DNA from: Flavivirga aquimarina
Lineage (GTDB): Bacteria; Bacteroidota; Bacteroidia; Flavobacteriales; Flavobacteriaceae
Length of the DNA stretch: 64,000 nucleotides
Direction: 5' to 3'
Assembly: GCF_030540835.1 (NCBI RefSeq)
Contig: NZ_JAUOEK010000172.1
Span: forward strand, 103,042-167,041
Below are positions 9,960-20,000 of the stretch, piece after piece. The first letter of the stretch is position 1. Every line of letters begins with the position of its first letter. Position numbers and translations under genes: made by a program. The notes beneath the pieces are model-generated. The model was not told the origin of the DNA and ran no database searches. It saw nothing but the letters and a program-made list of their open reading frames with translations.

Positions 9960-10544
9960 TTAAGATATTGAGGGTCTTGTAAAAAATATAAGCATAATAG
10001 TTTCGTATTTCGTTCCTAATTTTTCTCGAAGTACACAAAAAGCCTTTGTTATTTGTGCTTCCACTGTTTTTATAGAAATATTCAAAAATTCAGATATTTC
10101 TATATTGGTAAGACCTTCTTTTTTACTTAAATTAAATATTTGTCTGCATTTTGGAGGCAATTTTTCTATTTCTTTGGTTACAAGTTCAACCATTTTTTCC
10201 AAAGATTTATCATTTGTGTTTTCTACAATTTCTTCTAAAGATTCGTAATATTTCATCTGCAAAAGCATAATAGCCCTATCTTTTTTATAAGTATTTAAAA
10301 ATTCATTGTAGACAGACTTAAAAAGAAAACTTTCTATAGAAAATTTATTATCAAGATATTTACGTGATTTCCATGTTTTTAAAAATACATTTTGAACAAT
10401 ATCTTGTGCTGAAGCATGATTATCAATCAGTGACATGGAATAGGCATGCAATCTTTTGTGATATTTTTCTAATAAATACATATAAGCATTTTCCTCTCCT
10501 TTCTTTAATCGATCAATTAGTTTAGTATTTGCCGTAGAATCCAT
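9960..10544 (-). CDS. ECF RNA polymerase sigma factor, FecI type
   Basis: 194 residues. Sigma region 2 is visible at about residues 20-60 (LLEKYHKRLHAYSMSLI, then a DIVQNVFLKTWKSR core-binding stretch). Region 4 is at about 125-175 (LPPKCRQIFNLSKKEG, then an IEISEFLNIS helix-turn-helix and KTVEAQITKA). In Bacteroidota such factors are held inactive by a FecR protein and released when a TonB-dependent transporter senses its glycan. Here the presumed partner FecR starts 121 bp away on the opposite strand, so the two are divergently transcribed rather than in the usual tandem. Likely target: the susC/susD promoter. It is the only intact gene on the - strand. Confidence 0.93.
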   Translation of the reverse strand: MDSTANTKLIDRLKKGEENAYMYLLEKYHKRLHAYSMSLIDNHASAQDIVQNVFLKTWKSRKYLDNKFSIESFLFKSVYNEFLNTYKKDRAIMLLQMKYYESLEEIVENTNDKSLEKMVELVTKEIEKLPPKCRQIFNLSKKEGLTNIEISEFLNISIKTVEAQITKAFCVLREKLGTKYETIMLIFFTRPSIS

Positions 10545-10665
10545 GAAAATTTATTATATGTGCATTTTTAGCCCTTAAAAAGTGTGAATATATAAAAAAA
10601 TATAACAAAAAAATAAGGGTATCGTTAATCTGCTTTGTATTACTAGTGTATGATGACAAATTAAA
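10545..10665. promoter_or_regulatory. Divergent promoter region between sigma factor and FecR genes
   Basis: This 121-bp very AT-rich spacer must hold the promoters of both divergent genes. A CTGCTTTGTATTAC stretch near 10629 resembles part of a Bacteroidota -7 element (TAnnTTTG). A CCCTTAAAAA / AATAAGGG pair (about 10571 and 10612) is imperfectly inverted. No ATNATTTATA pair occurs here, so it is not controlled like the enzyme units. Confidence 0.35.
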
Positions 10666-11826
10666 ATGGCTATTAAAACGATTCAAAACCTTATTGTAAA
10701 ATACCTGACTAATTCAGCTAATGCAAAAGAATTAGACATACTTCAGAGTTGGATAGAAGTCCCATCAAACAAAAAAATATTTAAAGAATTTGTAAAAACA
10801 TATTATCTAATAAAACTAAGCATGGGTAACCCAGATCAAGATGAAATTAAGAAACGCTTACAAAAAGAGATAAAAGCAGATAAGGTTTTCTTCCTCAGAA
10901 AAAAAATTAAGACAACATTCAAATATGCTGCGATAGCTATACTGTTTATTAGTATAGGGTATTTTCTAATAAATATTAAATCAAGATATTCAACTGATGA
11001 ACCTATCATTGTTAAAGAAGAAAAAATAACACTTGAACTTGAAAATGGAGAAATTATTGTAATTTCAGAAGGCGACGTTAACAAAGTTTTAAAATCTAAA
11101 GGGAAGATTATTGGTGTTCAAAATAGCGGCAAATTATTATATGACGATAACCAGACCAAGGTAGATGAAGTCATTTATAACACTCTTAAAATTCCTTATG
11201 GTAAAAGATTTGATCTTGTTTTATCAGATGGAACCTTGGTGTATCTCAATTCGGGCAGTAAACTTAAATATCCTATAAAATTTCCTAAAGGAGAAGAAAG
11301 ACAAGTTTTTTTAGAAGGAGAAGCTTTTTTTGAGGTAGCACATGATAAACAGCACCCTTTTAAAGTAGAAACAGAAGAATTAAATGTTCAGGTTCTTGGA
11401 ACCAAATTTAATCTTTCCAGTTATCCTGAAGATAATTCAACCGATGTTGTACTTACAAACGGATCTGTAAGTCTGGGACATGTTGGTGTAGGTGACGAAA
11501 AAAACGTGATTCTTAAACCTGGTTTTAAAGGCTCATTCAATAGAACGGGTAAAACAATTTCTAAAGAAAAAGTAAATACAACTATTTATACAGCATGGCT
11601 GAATGGTAATTTGGTTTTTAAAAACACACCTTTTGATCTTATCATTAAAAAACTAGAAAGAAATTATAATGTCATTATCATTAATAATAATAAAATGCTT
11701 TCTAATGAATCTTTTAATGCAACAATAGAAGTAGATAATGAGAGTATATTACAGGTATTTGAATATTTTAAAAAAGTACATGATATACAATACCAAGTAT
11801 TTGACAATAAAATTATAATAAACTAA
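10666..11826 (+). CDS. FecR-family anti-sigma factor
   Basis: 386 residues, no cleaved signal. An N-terminal cytoplasmic segment (1-80) would bind the sigma factor. One transmembrane helix lies at about 85-104 (YAAIAILFISIGYFLINI). The periplasmic FecR domain follows at about 175-275 (IPYGKRFDLVLSDGTLVYLNSGS, then FLEGEAFFEVAHD). The C-terminal part (about 310-386) matches the DUF4974-type domain that contacts the STN domain of the transporter. Known role: passes the ligand signal from the SusC/TonB-dependent transporter to the FecI-type sigma factor. It lies 158 bp upstream of the STN-containing SusC. Confidence 0.93.
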   Translation: MAIKTIQNLIVKYLTNSANAKELDILQSWIEVPSNKKIFKEFVKTYYLIKLSMGNPDQDEIKKRLQKEIKADKVFFLRKKIKTTFKYAAIAILFISIGYFLINIKSRYSTDEPIIVKEEKITLELENGEIIVISEGDVNKVLKSKGKIIGVQNSGKLLYDDNQTKVDEVIYNTLKIPYGKRFDLVLSDGTLVYLNSGSKLKYPIKFPKGEERQVFLEGEAFFEVAHDKQHPFKVETEELNVQVLGTKFNLSSYPEDNSTDVVLTNGSVSLGHVGVGDEKNVILKPGFKGSFNRTGKTISKEKVNTTIYTAWLNGNLVFKNTPFDLIIKKLERNYNVIIINNNKMLSNESFNATIEVDNESILQVFEYFKKVHDIQYQVFDNKIIIN

Positions 11827-11905
11827 AACCAATATTATGTAAATAAATTTAAATTTCTGATTAAACTATCACTTGGCATTCATTTCTTTTTAAGATATAA
11901 AAAAA

Positions 11906-11933
11906 ATCGGAAAATGCTGTAACATTTCCCGAT
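11906..11933 (+). other. Stem-loop in the leader between FecR and SusC genes
   Basis: An 11-bp stem with one A-C mismatch (ATCGG-A-AAATG pairing with CATTT-C-CCGAT) closes a 6-nt loop (CTGTAA). It ends 51 bp before the susC start and is not followed by a T-run, so it does not look like a simple intrinsic terminator. It may be a 5' leader structure or a processing site that sets fecR and susC levels apart. Confidence 0.4.
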
Positions 11934-11984
11934 TCGGTCAAGCGATCACTAAAAATGAGCAATCACTATTAAACATTCAAAATT

Positions 11985-14900
11985 ATGAAAAAACCACCGA
12001 AATCCAAGGTATATTTATCATGGATATTTAAGTTAGACTTAAAAATGAGATTATTTCTACTTTTTTTATTTAGTACAGTTTTTGCCCTTCAGGCGAATGA
12101 GTCCTACGGACAAAAGAAGAAGGTTTCACTTAGCATGAATAATGTTTCTATTGAACAGGTGTTAGACCAAATAGAAACAAGTACTGAATTTAAATTCTTT
12201 TTTAAAACAAAATCGATTGATTTAGAACGTGTCGTATCAATTCATGTTGATAAGGTTAAGATAGATAAAATTTTAAATCAACTATTTTTAGATGTTAACA
12301 CATCGTACGAAATTAAAAATCGGAAAATCTTATTATTCAAAAGTAAAACAGAAGATGTCTCAGCATTAAAAGCAAATGAATTAAATAAGCCAAAAAAAGA
12401 ATTACAACAATTAGTAACTGGTATTATAACAGATAAAGATGGGATTCCATTACCAGGAACAAACATTCTTGAAAAAGGAACTACTAATGGTACTCAAACA
12501 GATTTTGATGGTAATTATTCAATAACATTAAAAAACAAAGATGCTATATTGATAGTTTCTTATATTGGATATACAACAAAAGAAGTTAATGTAAACAATC
12601 AAAATACAGTAAATATAGTTTTAGAAGAAAATGCTGAAGGCTTAAATGAAGTTGTAATTATTGGATATGGACAAATTAGGGCAGGTGATGCTACTGGAGC
12701 TGTCTCTTCGTTAAAGCCAGAAGACATGAATGGAGGTTTAATAGCATCTCCAGGTCAGCTTATTCAAGGAAGAACATCTGGAGTTCAAGTAACTAGTAAT
12801 AGTGGAGAACCTGGTGGTGGTATTAGTATAAGAATACGTGGTACAGGCTCTATAAGAAGTGGGAACTCACCTTTGTTTGTAGTTGATGGTGTACCTCTTT
12901 CGGGAGACGATGTCAATATTTCGGGTTCAACGCCAGGATCGGGAAGTAGTTCTGCAAGAAATCCACTAAACTTTATTAACCCTAGAGATATTGCCAGTAT
13001 AGATATCTTAAAAGATGCATCAGCTACGGCTATATATGGATCAAGGGGTGCTAATGGTGTCGTAATTATTACTACAAAAAAAGGTTCCGGAAAAGGAAGT
13101 CTTGATTACTCATATACATTTAGTGTAGGTGAAATAACAGAAAAATATGATGTAGGTAATGCCGAAGAATTTTTAGCAGGATACGCACGTGCAGGAGGTA
13201 CAGACCCAGATATTAATCAAGGAGCAAATACAGATTGGCAAGACGAAATATTTAGAACAGCCATATCTCAAACACATGAATTATCTTATGGAGGCGGAAA
13301 TGAGTCGGGAGATTATAGATTTTCTTTTAGCTATGCAGATCAAGAAGGTATTGTAAAGCAAAGTGGTATGGAAAGGATTACAGGTAGATTTAATGGTTCT
13401 AAAAAACTTTTAAAAGACCGTATCAAGATTTCAACACAACTTACAATATCAGATATTGAAGATGACCATTCACCTATTACGGATAATTCAAATCATCAAG
13501 GAGATTTATTAGCAGGTGCTTTAAAAACCAATCCTACATGGCCAGTACGAAATTCAGATGGTAGCTTTTACCAACCAGATCGTGACAATCCTAATCCATT
13601 AGCATTTTTAGAATTAAGTAAAGATTTTTCTAATACATTAAAGGTCCTTGGGAGTTTTAGTGCTGATGTTAAAATTGCCGACTGGGTTTCATTTAAGACT
13701 GTGTATGGTATAGATAGATCATCATCTACCAGAAGTTCAGCATATTCCAATGAATTAGTAGCTCCCGGTATTGATGTTAATGATGGTAATGGTAGGGCTT
13801 ATATTAGAACTCAACAAACCGACAATATTATATGGGAGAACTATTTTACATTTAATAATTATTTTGAAAAAATAGGTCTTGATTTTAATGCCCTGTTAGG
13901 GTATTCTTATCAAAGGTTTGATTCATGGGGAAGTGGTTTACAAGCTGCTGATTTTAGAGTGTCAGATTTAGATGTAATGTTAAATAATATGACATCGGCA
14001 AATTTGTCTACACTTGATTATACGTTTAGGACTGTAGACGAATTACAATCTTATTTTACAAGAATGAATTTTGTATATAAGGAGAAGTACTTATTAACAT
14101 CTACTGTGAGGTTTGATGGATCTACAAAGTTTGGAAGTGACAATACTACAGGTGTATTTCCATCACTAGCTTTTAAATGGAAAATTTCTAAAGAATCTTT
14201 TGCACCATCAGTTTTTTCTCATTTGAATTTAAGAGTTGGATGGGGAGTTACAGGAAATCAAAACATCCCACATAACCTATATACAAGAAGGCAAAGATAT
14301 GGTAGTCCAACCCTTAATGCTATAACTGGTGAAATAACTCCAGGAGGGATTTCTAATGTAACGTTTGAAAATCAAGGTCTTAAATGGGAAGAGACGGAGC
14401 AATTAGGTTTTGGTTTAGAATTTGGATTTATGCAAAATAGGCTAAGAGGCTCTGTAGATTATTATAATAAGACGACTACTGATTTATTGGTGCAATTGAA
14501 TGCAGCAGAACCAGCGCCACAAGCATTTGTATGGCAAAATCTTGATGCCGATGTTATAAATAAAGGAATTGAATTCGAATTAGAATACGATGTAATTAAT
14601 AAAGATGATTTTGGATGGACTATATCAACCAATGCATCGTTTAATGATAATGTAGTGGAGAATTTTGATTTCGGGTTTTTAGAAACAGGTGCTATTCAAG
14701 GGCAGGGACTTTCAGGAACAACAGTTCAGAGAGTTCAAAATGGACAATCACTTTATGCGTTTTATTTACCTGAGTTTACTGGATTTAATTCTTCAGGTGA
14801 AGCCACATTTGGTGAAACAAAGTTTACGGGAGATACACCATTACCTACAGCAACGGCGGCATTAACCAATACATTTCATTATAAAAACTTTGATTTGAGT

Positions 14901-15311
14901 ATCTTTTTTAATGGTCAATTTGGTCATTCTATTTATAGTAATACTGCAAATGCATTTTTTAATGCTCCATCAGTTTCAAGTGGGAGAAATGCAACAAACG
15001 AAGTATTATCTGGGGTTGAGACTAGTACAAGCCCACTTAACGTATCTACCTTATATTTAGAAAAAGCTGATTTTGTAAGGCTTCAAGATCTTACGCTTGG
15101 TTATAATTTAGAATTGGGAGAAAACTCGGCTTTGAGGTCGTTAAGATTTTCTCTAACGGGTCAAAACTTATTTACCATTACAAATTATAGTGGTCAAGAC
15201 CCAGAAGTAAATACTTCAAAACCTATTGATGGTATACCATCATTTGGAATTGATTATACGCCCTACCCAAGGGTAAGAACCATTTCTTTTGGACTGAATG
15301 CAAGCTTTTAA
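11985..15311 (+). CDS. susC: SusC-like TonB-dependent outer-membrane transporter with STN signalling domain
   Basis: 1108 residues. Signal peptide around residues 20-43 (MRLFLLFLFSTVFALQ after a charged leader). The STN domain (about 45-110: VSLSMNNVSIEQVLDQIE) is the part that talks to FecR. Then comes a carboxypeptidase-regulatory-like domain (about 142-215: VTGIITDKDGIPLPGTNILEKG), a TonB plug (about 225-370, with IRIRGTGSIRSGNSPLFVVDG and DASATAIYGSRGANGVV), and a 22-strand-type beta-barrel to the C-terminus. With SusD it would import oligosaccharides across the outer membrane. The STN domain links it to the adjacent sigma/anti-sigma pair. The SusD gene starts 17 bp downstream. It is the only SusC in the window. 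Confidence 0.97.
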   Translation: MKKPPKSKVYLSWIFKLDLKMRLFLLFLFSTVFALQANESYGQKKKVSLSMNNVSIEQVLDQIETSTEFKFFFKTKSIDLERVVSIHVDKVKIDKILNQLFLDVNTSYEIKNRKILLFKSKTEDVSALKANELNKPKKELQQLVTGIITDKDGIPLPGTNILEKGTTNGTQTDFDGNYSITLKNKDAILIVSYIGYTTKEVNVNNQNTVNIVLEENAEGLNEVVIIGYGQIRAGDATGAVSSLKPEDMNGGLIASPGQLIQGRTSGVQVTSNSGEPGGGISIRIRGTGSIRSGNSPLFVVDGVPLSGDDVNISGSTPGSGSSSARNPLNFINPRDIASIDILKDASATAIYGSRGANGVVIITTKKGSGKGSLDYSYTFSVGEITEKYDVGNAEEFLAGYARAGGTDPDINQGANTDWQDEIFRTAISQTHELSYGGGNESGDYRFSFSYADQEGIVKQSGMERITGRFNGSKKLLKDRIKISTQLTISDIEDDHSPITDNSNHQGDLLAGALKTNPTWPVRNSDGSFYQPDRDNPNPLAFLELSKDFSNTLKVLGSFSADVKIADWVSFKTVYGIDRSSSTRSSAYSNELVAPGIDVNDGNGRAYIRTQQTDNIIWENYFTFNNYFEKIGLDFNALLGYSYQRFDSWGSGLQAADFRVSDLDVMLNNMTSANLSTLDYTFRTVDELQSYFTRMNFVYKEKYLLTSTVRFDGSTKFGSDNTTGVFPSLAFKWKISKESFAPSVFSHLNLRVGWGVTGNQNIPHNLYTRRQRYGSPTLNAITGEITPGGISNVTFENQGLKWEETEQLGFGLEFGFMQNRLRGSVDYYNKTTTDLLVQLNAAEPAPQAFVWQNLDADVINKGIEFELEYDVINKDDFGWTISTNASFNDNVVENFDFGFLETGAIQGQGLSGTTVQRVQNGQSLYAFYLPEFTGFNSSGEATFGETKFTGDTPLPTATAALTNTFHYKNFDLSIFFNGQFGHSIYSNTANAFFNAPSVSSGRNATNEVLSGVETSTSPLNVSTLYLEKADFVRLQDLTLGYNLELGENSALRSLRFSLTGQNLFTITNYSGQDPEVNTSKPIDGIPSFGIDYTPYPRVRTISFGLNASF

Positions 15312-15328
15312 ACCAAAAAACTAAAATC

Positions 15329-16822
15329 ATGAAAATTTTAAATATATCAAGAAAATTATCTTTAGGAATATTAATAAGTACCTTTTTGGTTGGTTGTACT
15401 GATCTTGAAATTGATAATATAGATTCAATCATACCTGAAGAAGAAGGAGGTAACCCAACAGAAATATTGAGTGCTTTATATCTAAATATTTCTGGTGTCT
15501 ATGGCGCATATAATAATGCTCATGCGTTGGAGAATGTAACATCAGATTTACATATTCCTCCTACTAGAACAACTGGCGATTGGGCTGATGGTGGAAATTG
15601 GAGAAGTCTTCATTCACATGATTGGACGCCTACTCATCCAGAAGTAAATGCAGCTTGGACAAGTCTTAATCGTAATATTTTTGCAGCCTCTGAAGTGCTA
15701 TTTTGGGGAGGAAGTGATCAGGAAATAGCAGAAGCAAAGTTTCTTAGAGCATATGCTATGTGGCAATTAACGGATTTGTTTGGAGTCGTACCAATAAGAG
15801 AGGTTGATGAACCCGTAGAAATTAATCCAATAATCCTTTCAAGACAGGAAGCATTAGATAGAGTAATTCAAGATTTGAATGATGCTATTACTGCTTTACC
15901 TTCTTCAGCACCTGCAAATCATAATGTTGCTACAAAAGAAGCAGCTTATGCTTTAAATGCTAGAGTTTATCTTAACAAAGCAGTTTATGAAGCCGATGCT
16001 CCAGGTAGTTTTAATTTTTCTACAACAGATATGAATGAAGTCATTGCATCAGCCGATGGAGTTATAGATGCTGGTTATACATTGACTGACGATTATTATC
16101 TTAATTGGAGAGCATCTGGTACTGAAAATATTTTTGTTTCAGTTAATGATATGTTTTCTTATTGGCTTCCTTATTTATCTAGTGGTCAGGGAGGATGGAA
16201 TGGTTTTTCTATTACGCCTGAGCTATACGATCTTTATGATACAGGTGATGATAGACTTGGAAAAGGTCCAGGAACTACTGGATATGTATTTGATTCCAAT
16301 GATTTTGATCCTAGCGATGATGCCCTGAATATTCCTCAAGGGATACTTGTAGGGCAACAGTACAGGAAAAATGGAGAACTGCTTGAAGGTGTAAATTATG
16401 TCAAAGAAACACAACTTCTTGGTGCAGATCCTAATGCCGGATATAAGCTTATGAAAAATATCCCTGATTTCCCTACTAAGATTGTACATTTTAGATATGC
16501 TGATGTACTATTAATGAAAGCTGAAGCGATTTTACGTGGAGGAACAAGTAGCGATACGGCTTTAGACATAATAAATGAGATAAGAGCAAGTAGAAATGCA
16601 ACACTTTTAACTGATGTAACATTAGATGATATTTTGGAGGAAAGAGGGCGTGAGATGCAATGGGAGAGCGTTAGAAGAACCGATCAAATACGATTTGGAA
16701 CATTTCTTAGTGGTACATGGACAGAAAAATCAGGAACCACTGATGACCATAAATGGATATTCCCAATTCCAGAAGTTCAAGTTTCACTTAATCCAAATCT
16801 AGAACAAAACCCAGGGTATTAA
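15329..16822 (+). CDS. susD: SusD-like surface glycan-binding lipoprotein
   Basis: 497 residues. Lipoprotein signal with the lipobox Cys near residue 23 (STFLVGCTD). SusD/RagB features: AEAKFLRAYAMWQLTDLFGVVPI at about 135-157 (a TPR helix), DRVIQDLNDAITALPSSAP, ALNARVYLNKAVYEADA, and the C-terminal LDIINEIRASRNA plus ILEERGREMQWE motifs. It forms the lid on the SusC barrel and selects the glycan. Starts 17 bp after susC, so cotranscribed. A strong stem-loop follows within 40 bp of the stop. Confidence 0.97.
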   Translation: MKILNISRKLSLGILISTFLVGCTDLEIDNIDSIIPEEEGGNPTEILSALYLNISGVYGAYNNAHALENVTSDLHIPPTRTTGDWADGGNWRSLHSHDWTPTHPEVNAAWTSLNRNIFAASEVLFWGGSDQEIAEAKFLRAYAMWQLTDLFGVVPIREVDEPVEINPIILSRQEALDRVIQDLNDAITALPSSAPANHNVATKEAAYALNARVYLNKAVYEADAPGSFNFSTTDMNEVIASADGVIDAGYTLTDDYYLNWRASGTENIFVSVNDMFSYWLPYLSSGQGGWNGFSITPELYDLYDTGDDRLGKGPGTTGYVFDSNDFDPSDDALNIPQGILVGQQYRKNGELLEGVNYVKETQLLGADPNAGYKLMKNIPDFPTKIVHFRYADVLLMKAEAILRGGTSSDTALDIINEIRASRNATLLTDVTLDDILEERGREMQWESVRRTDQIRFGTFLSGTWTEKSGTTDDHKWIFPIPEVQVSLNPNLEQNPGY

Positions 16823-16858
16823 GGTTTTAATAAATTTAGTTTGAGTTTGTTTAGTATT

Positions 16859-16898
16859 TAATAGAGGTGCCTTTAGCATATTAAAGTTACCTCTATTA
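16859..16898 (+). terminator. Stem-loop after the susCD pair
   Basis: A perfect 10-bp inverted repeat, TAATAGAGGT (16859-16868) and ACCTCTATTA (16889-16898), encloses a 20-nt loop with a second small stem (CTTTA/TAAAG). It lies 37 bp after the SusD stop. There is no clear T-tract, so it could be a terminator or a 3' stabilising hairpin. The rest of the spacer to 17049 is AT-rich, with one isolated ATAAATTATA at 16940. Confidence 0.5.
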
Positions 16899-17049
16899 TT
16901 AAAGTGATATACTGATTTTAATCTTGTTAATCTAAAAAAATAAATTATAAACTAAAACACAACAAAATGATTTTATTCATAAGTTAAGCCTAAAGTCATT
17001 TAAAGAATACATCTTTAATGATATATTGTTTTGATATTTTAAAAAAGGA

Positions 17050-20000
17050 ATGATGAAATCTAAAATTCTATTTTTTTGTACTCTTTTATTGGTCGTAGTT
17101 GCCTGTGATAAAAAAAAGGTAGAAAACCTTTCTCTGTTGGAGTTTTTACAAGTAGAAGAAACAGGTATAGATTTTTCCAACGATATTAAAGAAGGACTGG
17201 GGCAAAACGACAATATTCTAACATATACCAACTTTTATAATGGTGGTGGAGTTGCAGTAGGAGATATAAATAATGACGGTTTAGTAGATTTATATCTAAG
17301 TGCCAATCAAAAGACTGGAAAGTTGTTTTTAAACAAAGGAGGGTTCAGATTTAAAGACATCACCCCAGAATCTGGATTAGATACTATTTCTGGTTGGAAA
17401 ACAGGTGTCACTATGGTGGACATTAACCAAGACAATCTTTTAGATATATATGTTTGTAGATCTGGGAGAGTACACCCACAAAATAGAACCAACCTATTAT
17501 TTATTAATAATGGTGATTTAACATTTACTGAAAACGCCAAAGAATATGGACTTGATGATAGCAGTAATTCTATACAAGCAACCTTTTTTGATTATGATAT
17601 TGATGGTGATTTAGATATGTTTTTACTTAATCATGCCATAGACCCAATAAAAAAACTAACAAGACATTTAGATAATTATGAGGACGATACCAACATTGGT
17701 GATAAATTATATAAAAATACAGATGGTCATTTTGCAGAAGTTGGGAAATCAACAGGAATTCTACAATCGCCACTTGGAGATGGTCTTGGTGTAGCCGTAG
17801 GAGATCTTTATAATGACGGACAGCCAAGTATATATGTCTGTAATGATTTCTTAGGGAGAGACTATTTATACAACTATACAGGAAAAGGAACCTTTAAAGA
17901 GAATGCATTACAAGCAATGAACCACATATCCTATTCTTCAATGGGAGTAGATATGGCAGATATTAATAATGATGGTTGGCAAGATATATTTGTTGTAGAT
18001 ATGAAATCCTCAACAAATTATGGGAGGAAGACTAATATGGCGTCTATGGATCCTAAAGCATTCGATATTTTGGTGAAAGTTGGTGGGCATTATCAATATA
18101 TGCGGAATACTTTGCAAATGAATAATGGGAACCATACTTTTTCAGATATTGCTCCCATGGCGGGTTTAGCAAGTTCAGATTGGAGTTGGGCACCTCTATT
18201 TGTAGATTTAGATAATGATGGTTTTAAGGATTTATTCATAACCAATGGAATACGAAAAAACACCAATAATAAAGATTACGATACCTATAGAAAAGAAAGA
18301 TTTGAGATTGAAAGGAAAAAAGTAAGACCAGATATAAAATCTTTAGTGAAAGAAATATTGAATAAGATTCCATCAGAAGAAGCGGTAAATCTTGTTTATA
18401 AAAATATTGATGGATTAAGCTTTGAAAAAAAGAATGAAAATTGGGGTGTCAATATACCTTCATTTTCTAACGGAGCTGCATATGCCGATTTCGATAATGA
18501 TGGGGATATGGATTTAGTAATAAACAATGTGGACCAACCAGCCCATGTTTATAGAAATAATAGTACCGAAATATCAAATAACCATTATATCAAAGTAAAA
18601 CTTAATGGCAACCCATTAAATGTAAATGGAATTGGGGCAAAGGTTATGGTACAAACAAATAGCGGAAAACAATTTATTGAGCAACATGTTAGCCGCGGTT
18701 ATCAATCTAGCGTAGATTTTAAATTACATTTTGGACTTGGGAATAATGAAATAATTGACACATTAAGAGTGACTTGGCCTGATGGTAAAGTGAACGAAAT
18801 GACAGAGGTTGAAGCAAACCAATTAGTATCCATAAACTATAATACAGCTACCGAACCATCGCTAGTTAAAGAAAAAGAAGACACGTTTCTTTTCTCCGAT
18901 ATTACTAAAGCGTATGGTTTATCCCATGAACACATGGAAAACGGATACAACGATTTTAAACGTGAAGTACTTCTGCCACATAAGATGTCTACATTTGGAC
19001 CAGCACTTGCAGTTGGAGACATTAACCAAGACGGTTTAGACGATTTTTTTATAGGAGGAAGCAAGAATTATGAAGGAGCTATATACCTTCAGAACACCAA
19101 TAAGACGTTTACAAAAACAAATCAAAAACAAATTATTACTGATCGTATACATGAAGATTTAGATGCCTTATTTTTTGATGCCGATAATGACGGCGATTTA
19201 GATTTATATGTAGTAAGTGGTGGTAATGAAATGCCTATCAATCATCCATATTATCAAGATAGATTATATATTAATAATGGTCAAGGTCTCTTTACCAAAT
19301 CAACAAAATCTATACCTAAAATGCATGCAAGCGGTGGTGTCGTTAAAGCTAACGATTTTGATGCAGATGGTGATTTAGATTTATTTATAGGCGGTAGGTT
19401 GTTACCAGGTAAATACCCGCAAACAAGTCGTAGTTATTTACTTGAGAACATAAATGGGCAATTTACAGATGTAACATCCAATCATTCTACAGATTTGGAA
19501 TTTCCAGGAATGGTAACAGATGCCATTTGGTCAGATTATAATAGTGATGGAGTAAAAGATTTAATATTAGTTGGAGAATGGATGCCCATTACAATTTTCG
19601 AAAACAATAGCGGAACACTAAGTAAATTGAAACAAAATTCTGGACTCGATAAAAGTAATGGTTGGTGGTTTAGTATAGCAGAAGCAGATGTGAATAACGA
19701 TGGTTCCATGGATTATTTACTTGGTAACTTAGGCGAGAATTATAAATACAAAACGACACCAGAAGCGCCGTTCAATTTATATTCTAATGATTTTGATAAT
19801 AATGGTTCTTTAGATATCGTATTGAGTTTTTATGAAAATGATACATTATATCCATTAAGAGGAAAAGAATGTTCAACACAGCAAATCCCCGCACTCAAAA
19901 ATAAATTTAAGAATTATAATGCTTTTGGCTTAGCCACATTAGAAGATGTTTATGATACAAAATCTTTAGAAAATGCCACACATTTAAAAGCACATACATT

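Noticed and set aside
16940..16949. Single ATAAATTATA box before the FG-GAP gene
   Set aside because: No partner box 21 bp away on either side, so it is probably chance in AT-rich DNA.
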